Positions 41,380 through 49,679 of a DNA stretch of 64,000 nt are shown piece by piece. The DNA is taken from NCBI GenBank assembly GCA_030425185.1, contig JAUIAU010000003.1, positions 85,511 through 149,510 on the forward strand, written 5' to 3'. This DNA comes from Alphaproteobacteria bacterium. GTDB lineage: Bacteria; Pseudomonadota; Alphaproteobacteria; Rhodobacterales; Rhodobacteraceae. The translations under genes were made by a program, and so were the position numbers. How positions within the stretch are numbered: the first letter of the stretch is position 1; every line of letters starts with the position of its first letter. The notes beneath the pieces were generated by a model, which had not been told where the DNA came from, made no database searches, and saw nothing but the letters and a program-made list of their open reading frames with translations.

Positions 41380-41393
41380 TTGACACTCGTCAA
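41380..41393. promoter_or_regulatory. Palindromic operator-like site upstream of iclR gene
   Basis: TTGACACTCGTCAA is a perfect 5-4-5 palindrome in the 203-base leader of the IclR-type gene. It could be the regulator's own operator, overlapping a TTGACA -35 element, or an FNR/CRP-family box (TTGAC-N4-GTCAA). The rest of the leader (41394-41539) contains no gene that I can support. Confidence 0.4.
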
Positions 41394-41539
41394 TTTAGGC
41401 TACAGTAGAAGTATGGTCGCCCCGGCACCGGTTCTCCTGAGCCTGACGCCGGGGACGACCCACCCGGTTTCGGGCTGTGTGCTGGTACAAGTGTTTGTGA
41501 TCTCCCGTCGTTCGATCCGGTACAGAGGAGGTCCCATCC

Positions 41540-42298
41540 ATGAGTCGCCCGTTTCTTGTTCGCGCCGGTTCCGTGATCGATTGCCTTGCGGGGGAGCGCG
41601 GCCCCGCCACCCTCGATGACATCCAGCGCCGCACCGGCATCCAGCGCAACTCGCTGATCAAGCTGCTCGCCGTCCTGCAGGACCAGGGCTGGGTCGACCG
41701 CGACCGCGACCGCTTCGTGGTCGGGCGCAAGCTCGTCGGCTGGGGCCTGTCGGTCGCCAGCCTCGACCGCCTGCCCGAGGAGGCCGATGCCACCATGCGC
41801 TGCGTGTCGGGCCGCACCGGCCTGAACGTCACGCTGTCGATCCTCAGCGTGCCGCATGTCGTCTTCGTCAAGACCGTGGGGCCGACACCCGAGAATGACC
41901 GCGCGCCGCGCCTCGGCGGGGTGATGAAGCTCTACCAGGCCAGTGCCGGCCTCGCCTGCCTCGCGGCCGGGACGCAGGGCATGCGCGGCGATTACTGGTC
42001 CCTGCTCGCAGGACAGGGCTGCGACCCCTACCGGATCGAGGAGGCCCGCACCCAGGTCGAAGCCGCCCGGCGCGACGGCATCGCCCGCACCGTGACCCCG
42101 GCCCGGGGGACCGTCTGCGAGGAACTGTCCAAGGCGGTGATCGGCCTCGGCGGCGACCCGCTCGGGGCGATCACGCTCTGGCGCTGCCGCGCGCTGGGCG
42201 AGGACGCGCCCGCCCTCGACGAGGCGGTGCCGGTCCTGCACAAGTGCATCGACAAGCTCTCGGCGCGCATGGGCTACATTCGCGACGTCGCCGCCTGA
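41540..42298 (+). CDS. IclR family transcriptional regulator
   Basis: The 252-residue protein has an N-terminal winged helix (about 5-62; LDDIQRRTGIQRNSLIKLL as the recognition part) and a C-terminal IclR effector domain with the GGVMKLYQASAGLACLAA stretch. AGAGGAGG lies 8 bases before the ATG. IclR members often control aromatic or short acid catabolism (PcaR, PobR, KdgR). The pca cluster starts 3 kb downstream, so a link is possible but not shown. No obvious target gene is divergent from it. Confidence 0.87.
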   Translation: MSRPFLVRAGSVIDCLAGERGPATLDDIQRRTGIQRNSLIKLLAVLQDQGWVDRDRDRFVVGRKLVGWGLSVASLDRLPEEADATMRCVSGRTGLNVTLSILSVPHVVFVKTVGPTPENDRAPRLGGVMKLYQASAGLACLAAGTQGMRGDYWSLLAGQGCDPYRIEEARTQVEAARRDGIARTVTPARGTVCEELSKAVIGLGGDPLGAITLWRCRALGEDAPALDEAVPVLHKCIDKLSARMGYIRDVAA

Positions 42299-42393
42299 CC
42301 CGGACCTTCGGTCGCGCTTGCCGTCCCGCGCCGCCGCCTTAGCTGGCCGCGTGCCGGGAACAGGGTCCCGGTGCCGCCGCGAGCCCGCCGCCG

Positions 42394-42774
42394 ATGCCCG
42401 TCCCCGCCGATCCCGCGCCCACCGAGACCGCACCCCGTGTCACCGTCTGGTTCGACGGGGCCTGCCCGCTCTGCACCCGCGAAATCACGCTGATGCGGCG
42501 GCTGGACCGGCGCGGCGCGATCCGCTTCCTCGACGCGCAGGACCCGGAGACCGAGTGTCCGCTCGACCGGGCCGACCTGCTCGCCCGCTTCCACGCCCGC
42601 GAGGGCGACCGCCTGCTCTCCGGCGCCGCCGCCTTCGCCGCGATGTGGCGCGCGATCCCGCTCCTGCGCCCGCTCGGCCATCTGGTCCGTCTGCCCGGGA
42701 TCGACCGCCTGTTCGAACTTGCCTACCGCGGTTTCCTGCGGGTCCGGCCGCGCCTGCAACGGATGCTGGCATGA
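42394..42774 (+). CDS. DCC1-like thiol-disulfide oxidoreductase family (DUF393)
   Basis: The 126-residue protein carries the family motif FDGACPLCTRE (Cys24, Cys27) and the later RPLGHLVRLPGIDRLFELAYR block. The motif resembles a thioredoxin CxxC, but activity has been little studied. It overlaps the ABC1-kinase gene by ATGA, so both are made together. No signal peptide is present. Confidence 0.86.
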   Translation: MPVPADPAPTETAPRVTVWFDGACPLCTREITLMRRLDRRGAIRFLDAQDPETECPLDRADLLARFHAREGDRLLSGAAAFAAMWRAIPLLRPLGHLVRLPGIDRLFELAYRGFLRVRPRLQRMLA

Positions 42775-44084
42775 CCGACCGCGCCCGCCCGGTGCCGCAG
42801 GCCCGCGCCGCCCGGCTGGCCGCTTTCGGCACGATGGCCGGCGGGGTGGCGGCCGGGGCGGTGGGCGAAGGGATGCGCCGCCTCGCGCGCGGGGAACGCC
42901 CGGCGCTGGGCGACCTGCTGCTGACCCCGGGCAACGCCCGGCGCGTGACAGACCAGCTGTCGCGCCTGCGCGGCGCGGCGATGAAGCTCGGACAGATGCT
43001 GTCGCTCGACGCGGGCGACCTGCTGCCCGCCGAGTTGACCGAGATCCTCGCCCGCCTGCGCGAGGCCGGCCACACCATGCCGCCCGCCCAGCTGGACCGG
43101 GTGCTCGCGACGGCCTGGGGGCCGGACTGGCGGCGGCACTTCGCGCGCTTCGACGCCCGCCCGCTGGCCGCGGCCTCGATCGGGCAGGTGCACCGCGCGG
43201 TGCGCAAGTCCGGGCAGACCGTGGCGATCAAGGTCCAGTATCCCGGCGTTGCCGCCAGCATCGACGCCGACATCGACAACGTCGCGACGCTGCTGCGCCT
43301 GTCGGGCCTGCTGCCCGCCGGGCTCGACATCGCGCCGCTGCTGGCCGAGGCCAAGCGCCAGTTGCACGAGGAGGCCGATTACCTCCGCGAGGCGGCCCAG
43401 ATGCGCCGCTTCGCCGACCTGCTGGCCGACGACCCCCGCTTCGCCGTCCCGCGCCCGCACGACGACCTGCTGCACCCGACCGTGCTGCCGATGGACTTCC
43501 TGCCCGGTGCCCCGGTCGAGACCCTGGCCGACACCGCCCCCGACACCCGCGCCGCCGCGCTGACGGCGCTGTTCGAGCTGACCCTGCGGGAACTCTTCGA
43601 CTTCGGCCTGATGCAGACCGACCCGAACTTCGCCAACTACCGCTGGCAGGCCAATACCGGCCGCCTCGTCCTGCTCGACTTCGGCGCCGCCCGCCCCGTC
43701 CCGCCCGGCGTAGCCGCGCAGTATCGCCGCCTGCTGCGCGCGGGGCTCGACGGCGATGCGCCCGCCCTGCGCGAGGGGTTGCTGGAGGCCGGGCTGATCG
43801 GCCGGCCGCTGCTCGACCGCCACGGCGCGACGGTGGACGCGCTGATCGCGCTCGGTCTCGACCACGTCATGGCCAGCCGCGACGGCCTCTACGACTTCGC
43901 CGACCGCACCCTGACCGAGGCTCTCCGCACCCGCGCCGCCCCGATCCTGACCGACCGGGCCAGCTGGCACCTGCCGCCCACCGAGACGCTGTTTCTCCAG
44001 CGCAAACTCGGCGGCATCGCCCTGCTCGCCACCCGCCTGGAGGCGCGCCTGCCCCTCGTGGCACTGGCCGCGCGGTATGCCTGA
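42771..44084 (+). CDS. ABC1/UbiB-family atypical kinase
   Basis: The 437-residue protein is an AarF/UbiB (ADCK-like) family member. It has the N-terminal KxGQ motif AMKLGQ (Lys72-Gln75), the alanine-rich nucleotide loop AAASIGQVH (133-141), AIKVQYPGV with Lys154, the catalytic-type DPNFANY and the DFGAA metal loop. These proteins are ATPases needed for quinone biosynthesis or lipid handling. It lacks the C-terminal double membrane helix of UbiB, which makes it more like the cytosolic group. Start ATG overlaps the DUF393 stop. Confidence 0.9.
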   Translation: MTDRARPVPQARAARLAAFGTMAGGVAAGAVGEGMRRLARGERPALGDLLLTPGNARRVTDQLSRLRGAAMKLGQMLSLDAGDLLPAELTEILARLREAGHTMPPAQLDRVLATAWGPDWRRHFARFDARPLAAASIGQVHRAVRKSGQTVAIKVQYPGVAASIDADIDNVATLLRLSGLLPAGLDIAPLLAEAKRQLHEEADYLREAAQMRRFADLLADDPRFAVPRPHDDLLHPTVLPMDFLPGAPVETLADTAPDTRAAALTALFELTLRELFDFGLMQTDPNFANYRWQANTGRLVLLDFGAARPVPPGVAAQYRRLLRAGLDGDAPALREGLLEAGLIGRPLLDRHGATVDALIALGLDHVMASRDGLYDFADRTLTEALRTRAAPILTDRASWHLPPTETLFLQRKLGGIALLATRLEARLPLVALAARYA

Positions 44085-44098
44085 GATCGGGGGAAATT

Positions 44099-44172
44099 TG
44101 GAGGCGAGTACCGGAATCGAACCGGTCTACACGGATTTGCAATCCGCTGCGTAACCTCTCCGCCAACTCGCC
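44099..44172 (-). tRNA. tRNA-Cys (GCA)
   Basis: Read on the minus strand the 74-nt gene has acceptor arms GGCGAGT / ACTCGCC, discriminator T and encoded CCA. The anticodon is GCA in GGATTGCAAATCC, and the T arm is CCGGTTCGATTCCGG. The cloverleaf is intact. It lies 14 bases beyond the ABC1-kinase gene, and the LysR gene follows on the minus strand 40 bases downstream. Confidence 0.95.
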
Positions 44173-44212
44173 GCCGAAGGTCCCCGCTACCTAGGTCCTC
44201 GCGCGGGGGAGG

Positions 44213-45127
44213 TCAAGCGGGGACGGCGGCGCGGACGGCCTCGGCGAAGGCCTGCACGGCGGGCGGCGGGGTGGTCTCGGCCCGCGTGGCGATGCCGACC
44301 GAGCCCAGAGTCGTCGCGGTGTCCACCGGCAGTTCGCGGAAGCTGCCGTCGGCCAGCCGGTCCGCCACCACGCCGCGCGAGATCACCCAGATCGCCCGGT
44401 GCTGCGCGGTGAAGGCGCGCCCGAAACTGTCCGAGACGGTCTCGATCGCGTCGCGCGGCACCGGCAGGCCCTGCTCGATGAACAGCCGTTCGGCGAAGGG
44501 CCGGATGATCGAGCCGGGGCCGGGCATCAGCATCGGGTAGTCGAGCACGTCCTCGGGCCGCAGCGTCTCCGCCCCGGCCAGCGGGTGGTCGGCGGCCACC
44601 ACCAGCGTGACCCGGTCGCGGAAGAGCGGCTCGAAGGTCAGGCCCAGCATCAGTTCCGGCGCGGGCAGGCGGCCCACCACGAGGTCGAGCGCCCCGTCCC
44701 GCAGGTCCGCGAACAGCACCCGGTTCTCGCCCGTGGTCACCGCCAGCCGGGCCAGCACCCCCGCCGCGCGGAACCGGGCCACCGCCTCGGGGATCAGCGT
44801 GGTCGAGACGGTCGGCAGTGCGCCCAGCCGCACCGGCGGCGCGTCGGGCTGGGCGAGGCCGCTCAGCGTCTCGACCCCGGCGCGGGCGGCGGCCAGCGCG
44901 GCGCCGGCGTGCGGCAGGAGCATCTCGCCGAAGGGCGTCAGCCGGATGCCGCGCCCGGCACGCTCCAGCAGCGGTTTCTGCACCACGGCTTCCAGTTCGC
45001 GCAGGGTGCGGCTGACGGCGGGCTGGGTCAGCGCCAGCGCCGCTGCGGCCCGCCCGACCGAGCGCAACCGGGCGACCTCGACGAAGACCTCGAGGTGCCG
45101 AAGCTTCAGCCGGTCGGACAGTTTCAT
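44213..45127 (-). CDS. pcaQ: LysR family regulator of the pca cluster (PcaQ)
   Basis: The 304-residue protein opens with the PcaQ-type HTH ([20 protein letters not shown], then [14 protein letters not shown]) and has the LysR effector domain from about residue 90. It is divergent from pcaC, the usual PcaQ arrangement, and should activate pcaCHG and the downstream genes with carboxymuconolactone as inducer, as known in rhizobia. The name rests on position and the HTH sequence. The 87-base intergenic region holds the presumed operator. Confidence 0.88.
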   Translation of the reverse strand: MKLSDRLKLRHLEVFVEVARLRSVGRAAAALALTQPAVSRTLRELEAVVQKPLLERAGRGIRLTPFGEMLLPHAGAALAAARAGVETLSGLAQPDAPPVRLGALPTVSTTLIPEAVARFRAAGVLARLAVTTGENRVLFADLRDGALDLVVGRLPAPELMLGLTFEPLFRDRVTLVVAADHPLAGAETLRPEDVLDYPMLMPGPGSIIRPFAERLFIEQGLPVPRDAIETVSDSFGRAFTAQHRAIWVISRGVVADRLADGSFRELPVDTATTLGSVGIATRAETTPPPAVQAFAEAVRAAVPA

Positions 45128-45214
45128 ATCGCAGCCGCTATCAGTCAGGCCAATTTCCTTATTTTACATCGTCAAAGCGCAATGGCAATTTGCAATGCAA
45201 CAGGGAGGATCGGC
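45128..45214. promoter_or_regulatory. pcaQ-pcaC divergent promoter region
   Basis: An AT-richer 87-base spacer lies between two divergent genes. It contains GCAATTTGC (palindromic, 45185-45193) flanked by GCAAT direct repeats and TTATTTTACA near 45160. I looked for the rhizobial PcaQ box ATAACC-N4-GGTTAA and did not find it, so any operator has a different sequence. AGGGAGG (pcaC Shine-Dalgarno) closes the region. Confidence 0.5.
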
Positions 45215-45616
45215 ATGACCATGATCGACCGCCACGCGCAGGGCATGGCCACGCGCCGCAGCGTGCTCGGCGACGCGCACGTGGACCGGGCCGAGGCCGC
45301 GAAGACCGCGCTCGACACCGATTTCCAGCGCCTCATCACCGAGGCTGCCTGGGGCCATGTCTGGTCCCGCGACACCTGGACCAAGCGCGAACGTTCCATC
45401 GTGACGCTGGCGCTGCTGGCCGCGCTCGGCCACTGGGAAGAGGTCGCGATGCACCTGCGCGCCACCGCCAACACCGGCGCCACCCGCGCCGACATCGAGG
45501 AGGCGTTCCTGCACGTCGCGATCTATGCCGGCGTGCCGGCGGCCAACCATGCCTTCAAGATCGCCCGAACCGTTTTCGCGGAGATGGACGCCGCAAGGGA
45601 AGGAGAAAACCCGTGA
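45215..45616 (+). CDS. pcaC: 4-carboxymuconolactone decarboxylase
   Basis: PcaC decarboxylates gamma-carboxymuconolactone to 3-oxoadipate enol-lactone. The 133-residue protein has the AhpD/CMD fold signature: [42 protein letters not shown] and the late [15 protein letters not shown] (each quoted in part). GGAGG lies 6 bases before the ATG. It heads the operon pcaC-pcaH-pcaG-BKACE-pcaB, where starts and stops overlap throughout (GTGA with pcaH). PcaD, the enol-lactone hydrolase that acts next, is not in the window. Confidence 0.93.
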   Translation: MTMIDRHAQGMATRRSVLGDAHVDRAEAAKTALDTDFQRLITEAAWGHVWSRDTWTKRERSIVTLALLAALGHWEEVAMHLRATANTGATRADIEEAFLHVAIYAGVPAANHAFKIARTVFAEMDAAREGENP

Positions 45617-46356
45617 TTCCGAACCGACCGCCCGTCGGCGGGGCCTATTACCCCCGCGATCTGCTGGTGCATCCGCCGGCCTATGCGCCGACCTACAAGA
45701 CCTCGATCCTGCGCTCGCCCCAGAAGGCGCGGATCGGGATCGACGGCTCGCTGTCCGAGACGACCGGCCCGGTGTTCGGGCACAACATCCTCGGCGAACT
45801 CGACAACGACATGGTGCTGAACTACGCCGCCCCCGGCGAGAGCGCCATCGGCGAGCGCACCATCGTCTATGGCCGGGTCATGGACCAGGACGGCCGCCCG
45901 GTGCCGAACGTGCTGGTCGAGGCCTGGCAGGCCAACGCGGGCGGGCGCTACCGTCACAAGAAGGACGGCTACTTCGCGCCGCTCGACCCGAACTTCGGAG
46001 GCTGCGGGCGCACCATCACCCGCGAGGACGGCAGCTACGAGTTCCGCACCGTGCGGCCCGGGGCCTATCCCTGGCCCAACGGCGTGAACGACTGGCGCCC
46101 GGCGCATATCCATTTCTCGGTCTTCGGCGACGGCTTCGCGCAGCGCCTGATCACCCAGATGTATTTCGAGGGCGATCCGCTGATCCCGCTCTGCCCGATC
46201 GCGCAGACGATCCCCGACAAGGACGCGCTCGACCGCCTGATCGCGCGCTACGATCCCGCCCGGACGATCCCGATGGACGCCCGCGCCTATCACTTCGACA
46301 TCGTGCTGCGCGGCCGCCGCGCGACGTTCTTCGAGAACCGGAAGGAGGGCCTCTGA
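45613..46356 (+). CDS. pcaH: Protocatechuate 3,4-dioxygenase beta subunit
   Basis: The beta subunit of the intradiol dioxygenase holds the non-heme Fe(III) that opens protocatechuate to 3-carboxy-cis,cis-muconate. The 247-residue protein has all four iron ligands: Tyr113 (GRYRH), Tyr152 (GAYPW), His165 and His167 (RPAHIHFSV). The start is GTG overlapping the pcaC stop, and its own TGA shares a base with the pcaG ATG. Length matches PcaH. Confidence 0.95.
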   Translation: MIPNRPPVGGAYYPRDLLVHPPAYAPTYKTSILRSPQKARIGIDGSLSETTGPVFGHNILGELDNDMVLNYAAPGESAIGERTIVYGRVMDQDGRPVPNVLVEAWQANAGGRYRHKKDGYFAPLDPNFGGCGRTITREDGSYEFRTVRPGAYPWPNGVNDWRPAHIHFSVFGDGFAQRLITQMYFEGDPLIPLCPIAQTIPDKDALDRLIARYDPARTIPMDARAYHFDIVLRGRRATFFENRKEGL

Positions 46357-46967
46357 TGCCGGTCACCCGTCTGAAGGAAACCGCGTCGCAGACCGCCGGT
46401 CCCTATGTCCACATCGGCTGCGTGCCCAGCTTTGCCGGGCTCAAGGGCATGTACGGCGGGCAGGACCTCGGGGCCGTGATGCTGACCGAGGCGACGCAGG
46501 GCGAGCGCATCGCGATCGAGGGCTGCGTCTACGACGGCATTGGGGTGCCGCTGACCGACGCCATGCTCGAGATCTGGCAGGCCGACGCGCAGGGCCTCTA
46601 CAACGCGCGCAACGAAACGCGTGGCACCGCCGATCCTTCCTTCACCGGCTGGGGCCGCCAGCCCACCGCCGCCGACGGCGGGCTGTTCCGCTTCGAGACG
46701 ATTAGGCCGGGCCGGGTGCCGTGGCCGGACGGCCGCCTGCAGGCGCCGCACATCACCGTCTGGGTGGTGGCGCGCGGCATCAACCTCGGGCTCGCGACCC
46801 GGATCTATTTCGAGGACGAGGCCGAAGCCAACGCCACCGATCCCGTGCTCAGCCGGATCGAGCACAAGGCGCGCATCCCGACCCTGATCGCCAAGCGCAG
46901 CGGCGACACCTATCGGTTCGACATTCACCTGCAGGGCCCCCATGAAACCATCTTCTTCGACATCTGA
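46356..46967 (+). CDS. pcaG: Protocatechuate 3,4-dioxygenase alpha subunit
   Basis: The alpha subunit forms the (alpha-beta) unit of the intradiol dioxygenase and resembles PcaH without the iron site. The 203-residue product has TASQTAGPYVHIG at the start (quoted in part), LEIWQADAQGLYN and the C-terminal YRFDIHLQGPHETIFFDI. It overlaps the next gene by 26 bases, unusually long for this operon, because the BKACE start lies inside its C-terminus. Expression with pcaH is essential for activity. Confidence 0.94.
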   Translation: MPVTRLKETASQTAGPYVHIGCVPSFAGLKGMYGGQDLGAVMLTEATQGERIAIEGCVYDGIGVPLTDAMLEIWQADAQGLYNARNETRGTADPSFTGWGRQPTAADGGLFRFETIRPGRVPWPDGRLQAPHITVWVVARGINLGLATRIYFEDEAEANATDPVLSRIEHKARIPTLIAKRSGDTYRFDIHLQGPHETIFFDI

Positions 46968-47826
46968 GGCGGCAGGCGGGGCAGGGGTCGCGGGGCAACC
47001 CTGCATCCTCTGCTGCGCGATCACCGGCAGCCTGCCCACCAAGGCCAACAACCCGGCGGTGCCGATCACCGTGTCGGAACAGGTCGAATCGAGCCACGCC
47101 GCGGTCGAGGCCGGGGCGACCATCATCCACGCCCATGTGCGCAACGACGACGAAACGCCCAGTTCCGACCCGGAGAAGTTCGCGCTCCTGAAGGAGGGGC
47201 TGGAAAAGCACTGCCCCGGCGTGATCGTGCAGTTCTCGACCGGCGGGCGCTCGGGGGCGGGCAAGGCGCGCGGCGGGATGCTGCCGCTCGGGCCGGACAT
47301 GGCCTCGCTCTCGGTCGGCTCGAACAACTTCCCGACCCGGGTCTACGAGAACCCGCCGGACCTCGTGGAATGGCTCGCGGGCGAGATGCGCACCTACGAC
47401 ATCATGCCCGAGGTCGAGGCCTTCGACCTCAGCCACATCCTGAAGGCCATCGAGATGCACGCGCAGGGCAAGATCCCGCGTGGCCTCTACGTGCAGTTCG
47501 TGATGGGCGTGAGGAACGCGATGCCCGCCGACAAGGCGGTGTTCGACTTCTACGTCGAGACCATGCGCACCCGTGCTCCCGGCGCGCCGTGGTGCGCGGC
47601 GGGGATCGGCGCGGCCCAGATCGTCGTCAACGAATGGGCCATCGCGGCGGGCGGGCACACCCGTGCCGGGCTCGAGGACAACGTGCGCCTCGACCGCGAC
47701 ACGCTCGCGCCCTCGAACGCCGCGCTGATCCGGCGGGCGGCCGACCTCTGCGCGAAGTACGAGCGTCCGGTTGCCACGGTGGCCGAGGCCCGCGCCATCC
47801 TCGGGCTGCGTCCCGTCGCGGCGTGA
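46942..47826 (+). CDS. Beta-keto acid cleavage enzyme (BKACE, DUF849)
   Basis: BKACE enzymes use a Zn2+ site to exchange the acetyl end of a beta-keto acid with acetyl-CoA, giving acetoacetate plus a shorter acyl-CoA. The 294-residue protein has the zinc motif HAHVRND (His63, His65), Glu245 in GLEDN, and the SLSVGSNNFP segment. Within this pca operon the natural substrate is probably 3-oxoadipate, which would yield succinyl-CoA and acetoacetate and so replace PcaIJ and PcaF, neither of which is present. That step is inference. Start ATG overlaps pcaG; the GTG of pcaB overlaps its stop. Confidence 0.88.
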   Translation: MKPSSSTSEAAGGAGVAGQPCILCCAITGSLPTKANNPAVPITVSEQVESSHAAVEAGATIIHAHVRNDDETPSSDPEKFALLKEGLEKHCPGVIVQFSTGGRSGAGKARGGMLPLGPDMASLSVGSNNFPTRVYENPPDLVEWLAGEMRTYDIMPEVEAFDLSHILKAIEMHAQGKIPRGLYVQFVMGVRNAMPADKAVFDFYVETMRTRAPGAPWCAAGIGAAQIVVNEWAIAAGGHTRAGLEDNVRLDRDTLAPSNAALIRRAADLCAKYERPVATVAEARAILGLRPVAA

Positions 47827-48863
47827 GCGTCAGCGCCCATCCCTGGCTCGGCACGCTCCTGGGCGATGCCGAGACCGCCGCGCCGCTGGGCGCGGAAGCG
47901 CAACTGACCGACCTTCTCAAGGTCGAAGCCGCCTATGCCCGCGCGCTGGGGGACGCGGGCCGCGTGTCGCCCGAGACGGCCGAGGCCGCGGCGCAGGCCA
48001 TCCTCGCCGCCCCCCTCGAACCGGACCGCCTGCGCGCCCGCACCGCGCAGGACGGCGTCGTGGTGCCCGGTCTCGTCGCGCAACTGAAGGCCCACCTGCC
48101 CGGGGCGCTGCACCCCGCGCTGCACAGTGGCCTGACCTCGCAGGACGTCATCGACACCGCGCTGGTGCTGGGGCTGCGCCGGGTCAACGACCTGCTGGCG
48201 CTGCGCCTCGCCGCGCTGTCGCAGGCGCTGCACGACCTGCGCCGCGACCACGGCACAGCACCCCTGATGGGGGTCACCCGGATGCAGGACGCGCTGCCGA
48301 TCACCGCGGCCGACCGCATCGACGCCTGGGCGCTGCCGCTGGCCGATCATGCCGCCCGGCTGACGGCCCTGCGCCCGCGCCTCGAACGGCTGTCCTTCGG
48401 CGGCCCGGTCGGCGTGTTGCCCGAAGCCGACCGCCCGGTGGCCGAGGCGCTGGCCCGCCACCTCGGCTTGCCGCACCCGGGCAAGGCGTGGCACGCCATG
48501 CGCGACGGCATCGCCGAGTATGGCGGCTGGCTGTCGCTGGTGACCGGTACGCTGGGCAAGATGGGGCAGGATCTCGCGCTGATGGCCCAGACCGGGCAGG
48601 TGGCGCTCGCGGGCGGGGGGGGCTCGTCGGCGATGCCGCACAAGCAGAACCCGGTCGCTGCCGAAACCCTCGTCACGCTGGCCCGGTTCAACGCCACGCT
48701 GCTGTCGGGCCTGCACCAGGCGCTGGTCCACGAGCAGGAACGCTCCGGCGCGGCCTGGGCGCTGGAATGGCTCCTCTTGCCGCAGATGACCGAGGCGACC
48801 GGCACCGCCCTGCGCACCGCCGCCGATCTGGCCCGCGCGGTGCGCCGCCTCGGACCGGCCTGA
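47823..48863 (+). CDS. pcaB: 3-carboxy-cis,cis-muconate cycloisomerase
   Basis: PcaB lactonises 3-carboxy-cis,cis-muconate to gamma-carboxymuconolactone, the step between PcaGH and PcaC. The 346-residue protein is of the fumarase/argininosuccinate lyase superfamily with TSQD (105-108) and the signature GSSAMPHKQNP (267-277). It is about 100 residues shorter than the Pseudomonas enzyme, which is normal for the alphaproteobacterial type. GTG start overlaps the BKACE stop (GTGA). It is the last pca gene. Confidence 0.93.
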   Translation: MSVSAHPWLGTLLGDAETAAPLGAEAQLTDLLKVEAAYARALGDAGRVSPETAEAAAQAILAAPLEPDRLRARTAQDGVVVPGLVAQLKAHLPGALHPALHSGLTSQDVIDTALVLGLRRVNDLLALRLAALSQALHDLRRDHGTAPLMGVTRMQDALPITAADRIDAWALPLADHAARLTALRPRLERLSFGGPVGVLPEADRPVAEALARHLGLPHPGKAWHAMRDGIAEYGGWLSLVTGTLGKMGQDLALMAQTGQVALAGGGGSSAMPHKQNPVAAETLVTLARFNATLLSGLHQALVHEQERSGAAWALEWLLLPQMTEATGTALRTAADLARAVRRLGPA

Positions 48864-48947
48864 GCCGACCCGTCGCAGCCCTGCGCGTTGCGGCGCTGCC
48901 GCAACTGTGGCAAACGATCCCCGACCCCGTCTTTCAGGAACGACGCC

Positions 48948-49601
48948 ATGACCGATTTTGCCGCGCGCCGCCGCATGATGGTAGACACCCAGGTCCGGCC
49001 CTCGGACGTGACCAAGTATCCGATCATCGACGCGCTGCTGACCGTCCGCCGCGAGGTCTTCGTGCCCGACGCCCTGCGCGAGATCGCCTATGCCGGCGAG
49101 AACATCGCGCTCGAGGCGGACCGCGTCCTGCTGGAGCCGCGCACGCTGGCCAAGATGCTCGACGCGCTCGACATCCAGCCGACCGAGCTCGTCCTCGATA
49201 TCGGCGCGGCCCTCGGCTACTCCGCCGCCGTCATCGGCCGCCTCGCCGAGGCCGTCGTCGCCGTCGAGGAGGACGAGACCTGGGCGGGCGAGGCCGAGAG
49301 CCTGCTTGCCGCCGAAGGGGCCGACAACGTCGCCGTCGTCGCCGCCCCCCTGGCGGTCGGTGCGCCCAAGCACGGCCCGTATGACGTGATCACCGTTCAG
49401 GGCGGGATCGAGGTGCTGCCGGCCGCCATCGAGGACCAGCTGAAGGAAGGCGGGCGCATCGCCGCGCTCTTCACCGACGACCAGCTCGGCACCGTCAGAC
49501 TGGGCATCAAGCGCAATGGCCGCATTTCGTGGCGCTTTGCCTTCAATGCCAGCGCACCGGTGCTTCCGGGTTACACCCGCACGGCTTCCTTCGCCCTCTG
49601 A
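48948..49601 (+). CDS. Protein-L-isoaspartate methyltransferase-like protein
   Basis: The 217-residue protein has the Pcm fold: MVDTQVRPSDV, the REVFVPD segment and SAM-binding LVLDIGAALGYSAAVI (81-96). The canonical motif I (EIGTGSGYQAA) reads DIGAALGYSAA here, as in the alphaproteobacterial group next to tolC. It should repair isoaspartyl residues or act on another carboxylate; the change leaves that open. It lies 78 bases before tolC and its leader contains the long inverted repeat at 49621-49665. Confidence 0.87.
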   Translation: MTDFAARRRMMVDTQVRPSDVTKYPIIDALLTVRREVFVPDALREIAYAGENIALEADRVLLEPRTLAKMLDALDIQPTELVLDIGAALGYSAAVIGRLAEAVVAVEEDETWAGEAESLLAAEGADNVAVVAAPLAVGAPKHGPYDVITVQGGIEVLPAAIEDQLKEGGRIAALFTDDQLGTVRLGIKRNGRISWRFAFNASAPVLPGYTRTASFAL

Positions 49602-49620
49602 GCCGTCGCGCACAGTCCTC

Positions 49621-49665
49621 TGCCTTGTGAAGACCTCCCCCCCGGTGGTAGAGGAGCACAAGGCA
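49621..49665 (+). promoter_or_regulatory. Nested inverted repeat before tolC
   Basis: A 9-bp perfect inverted repeat TGCCTTGTG / CACAAGGCA encloses an inner CCTC/GAGG pair, ending 14 bases before the tolC ATG. It may be a terminator for the methyltransferase gene or a structured leader, or a dyad for a repressor of the efflux channel. A TTGTGA element (49625-49630) is embedded in the left arm. Confidence 0.45.
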
Positions 49666-49679
49666 GCAGGACAGGCACA

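Noticed and set aside
41400..41539. Small open frames in the leader of the IclR gene
   Set aside because: No Shine-Dalgarno or conserved-looking peptide; the region reads better as promoter and leader.
45128..45214. Rhizobial PcaQ operator ATAACC-N4-GGTTAA
   Set aside because: I searched the spacer and did not find the sequence; only a weaker GCAATTTGC palindrome is present.
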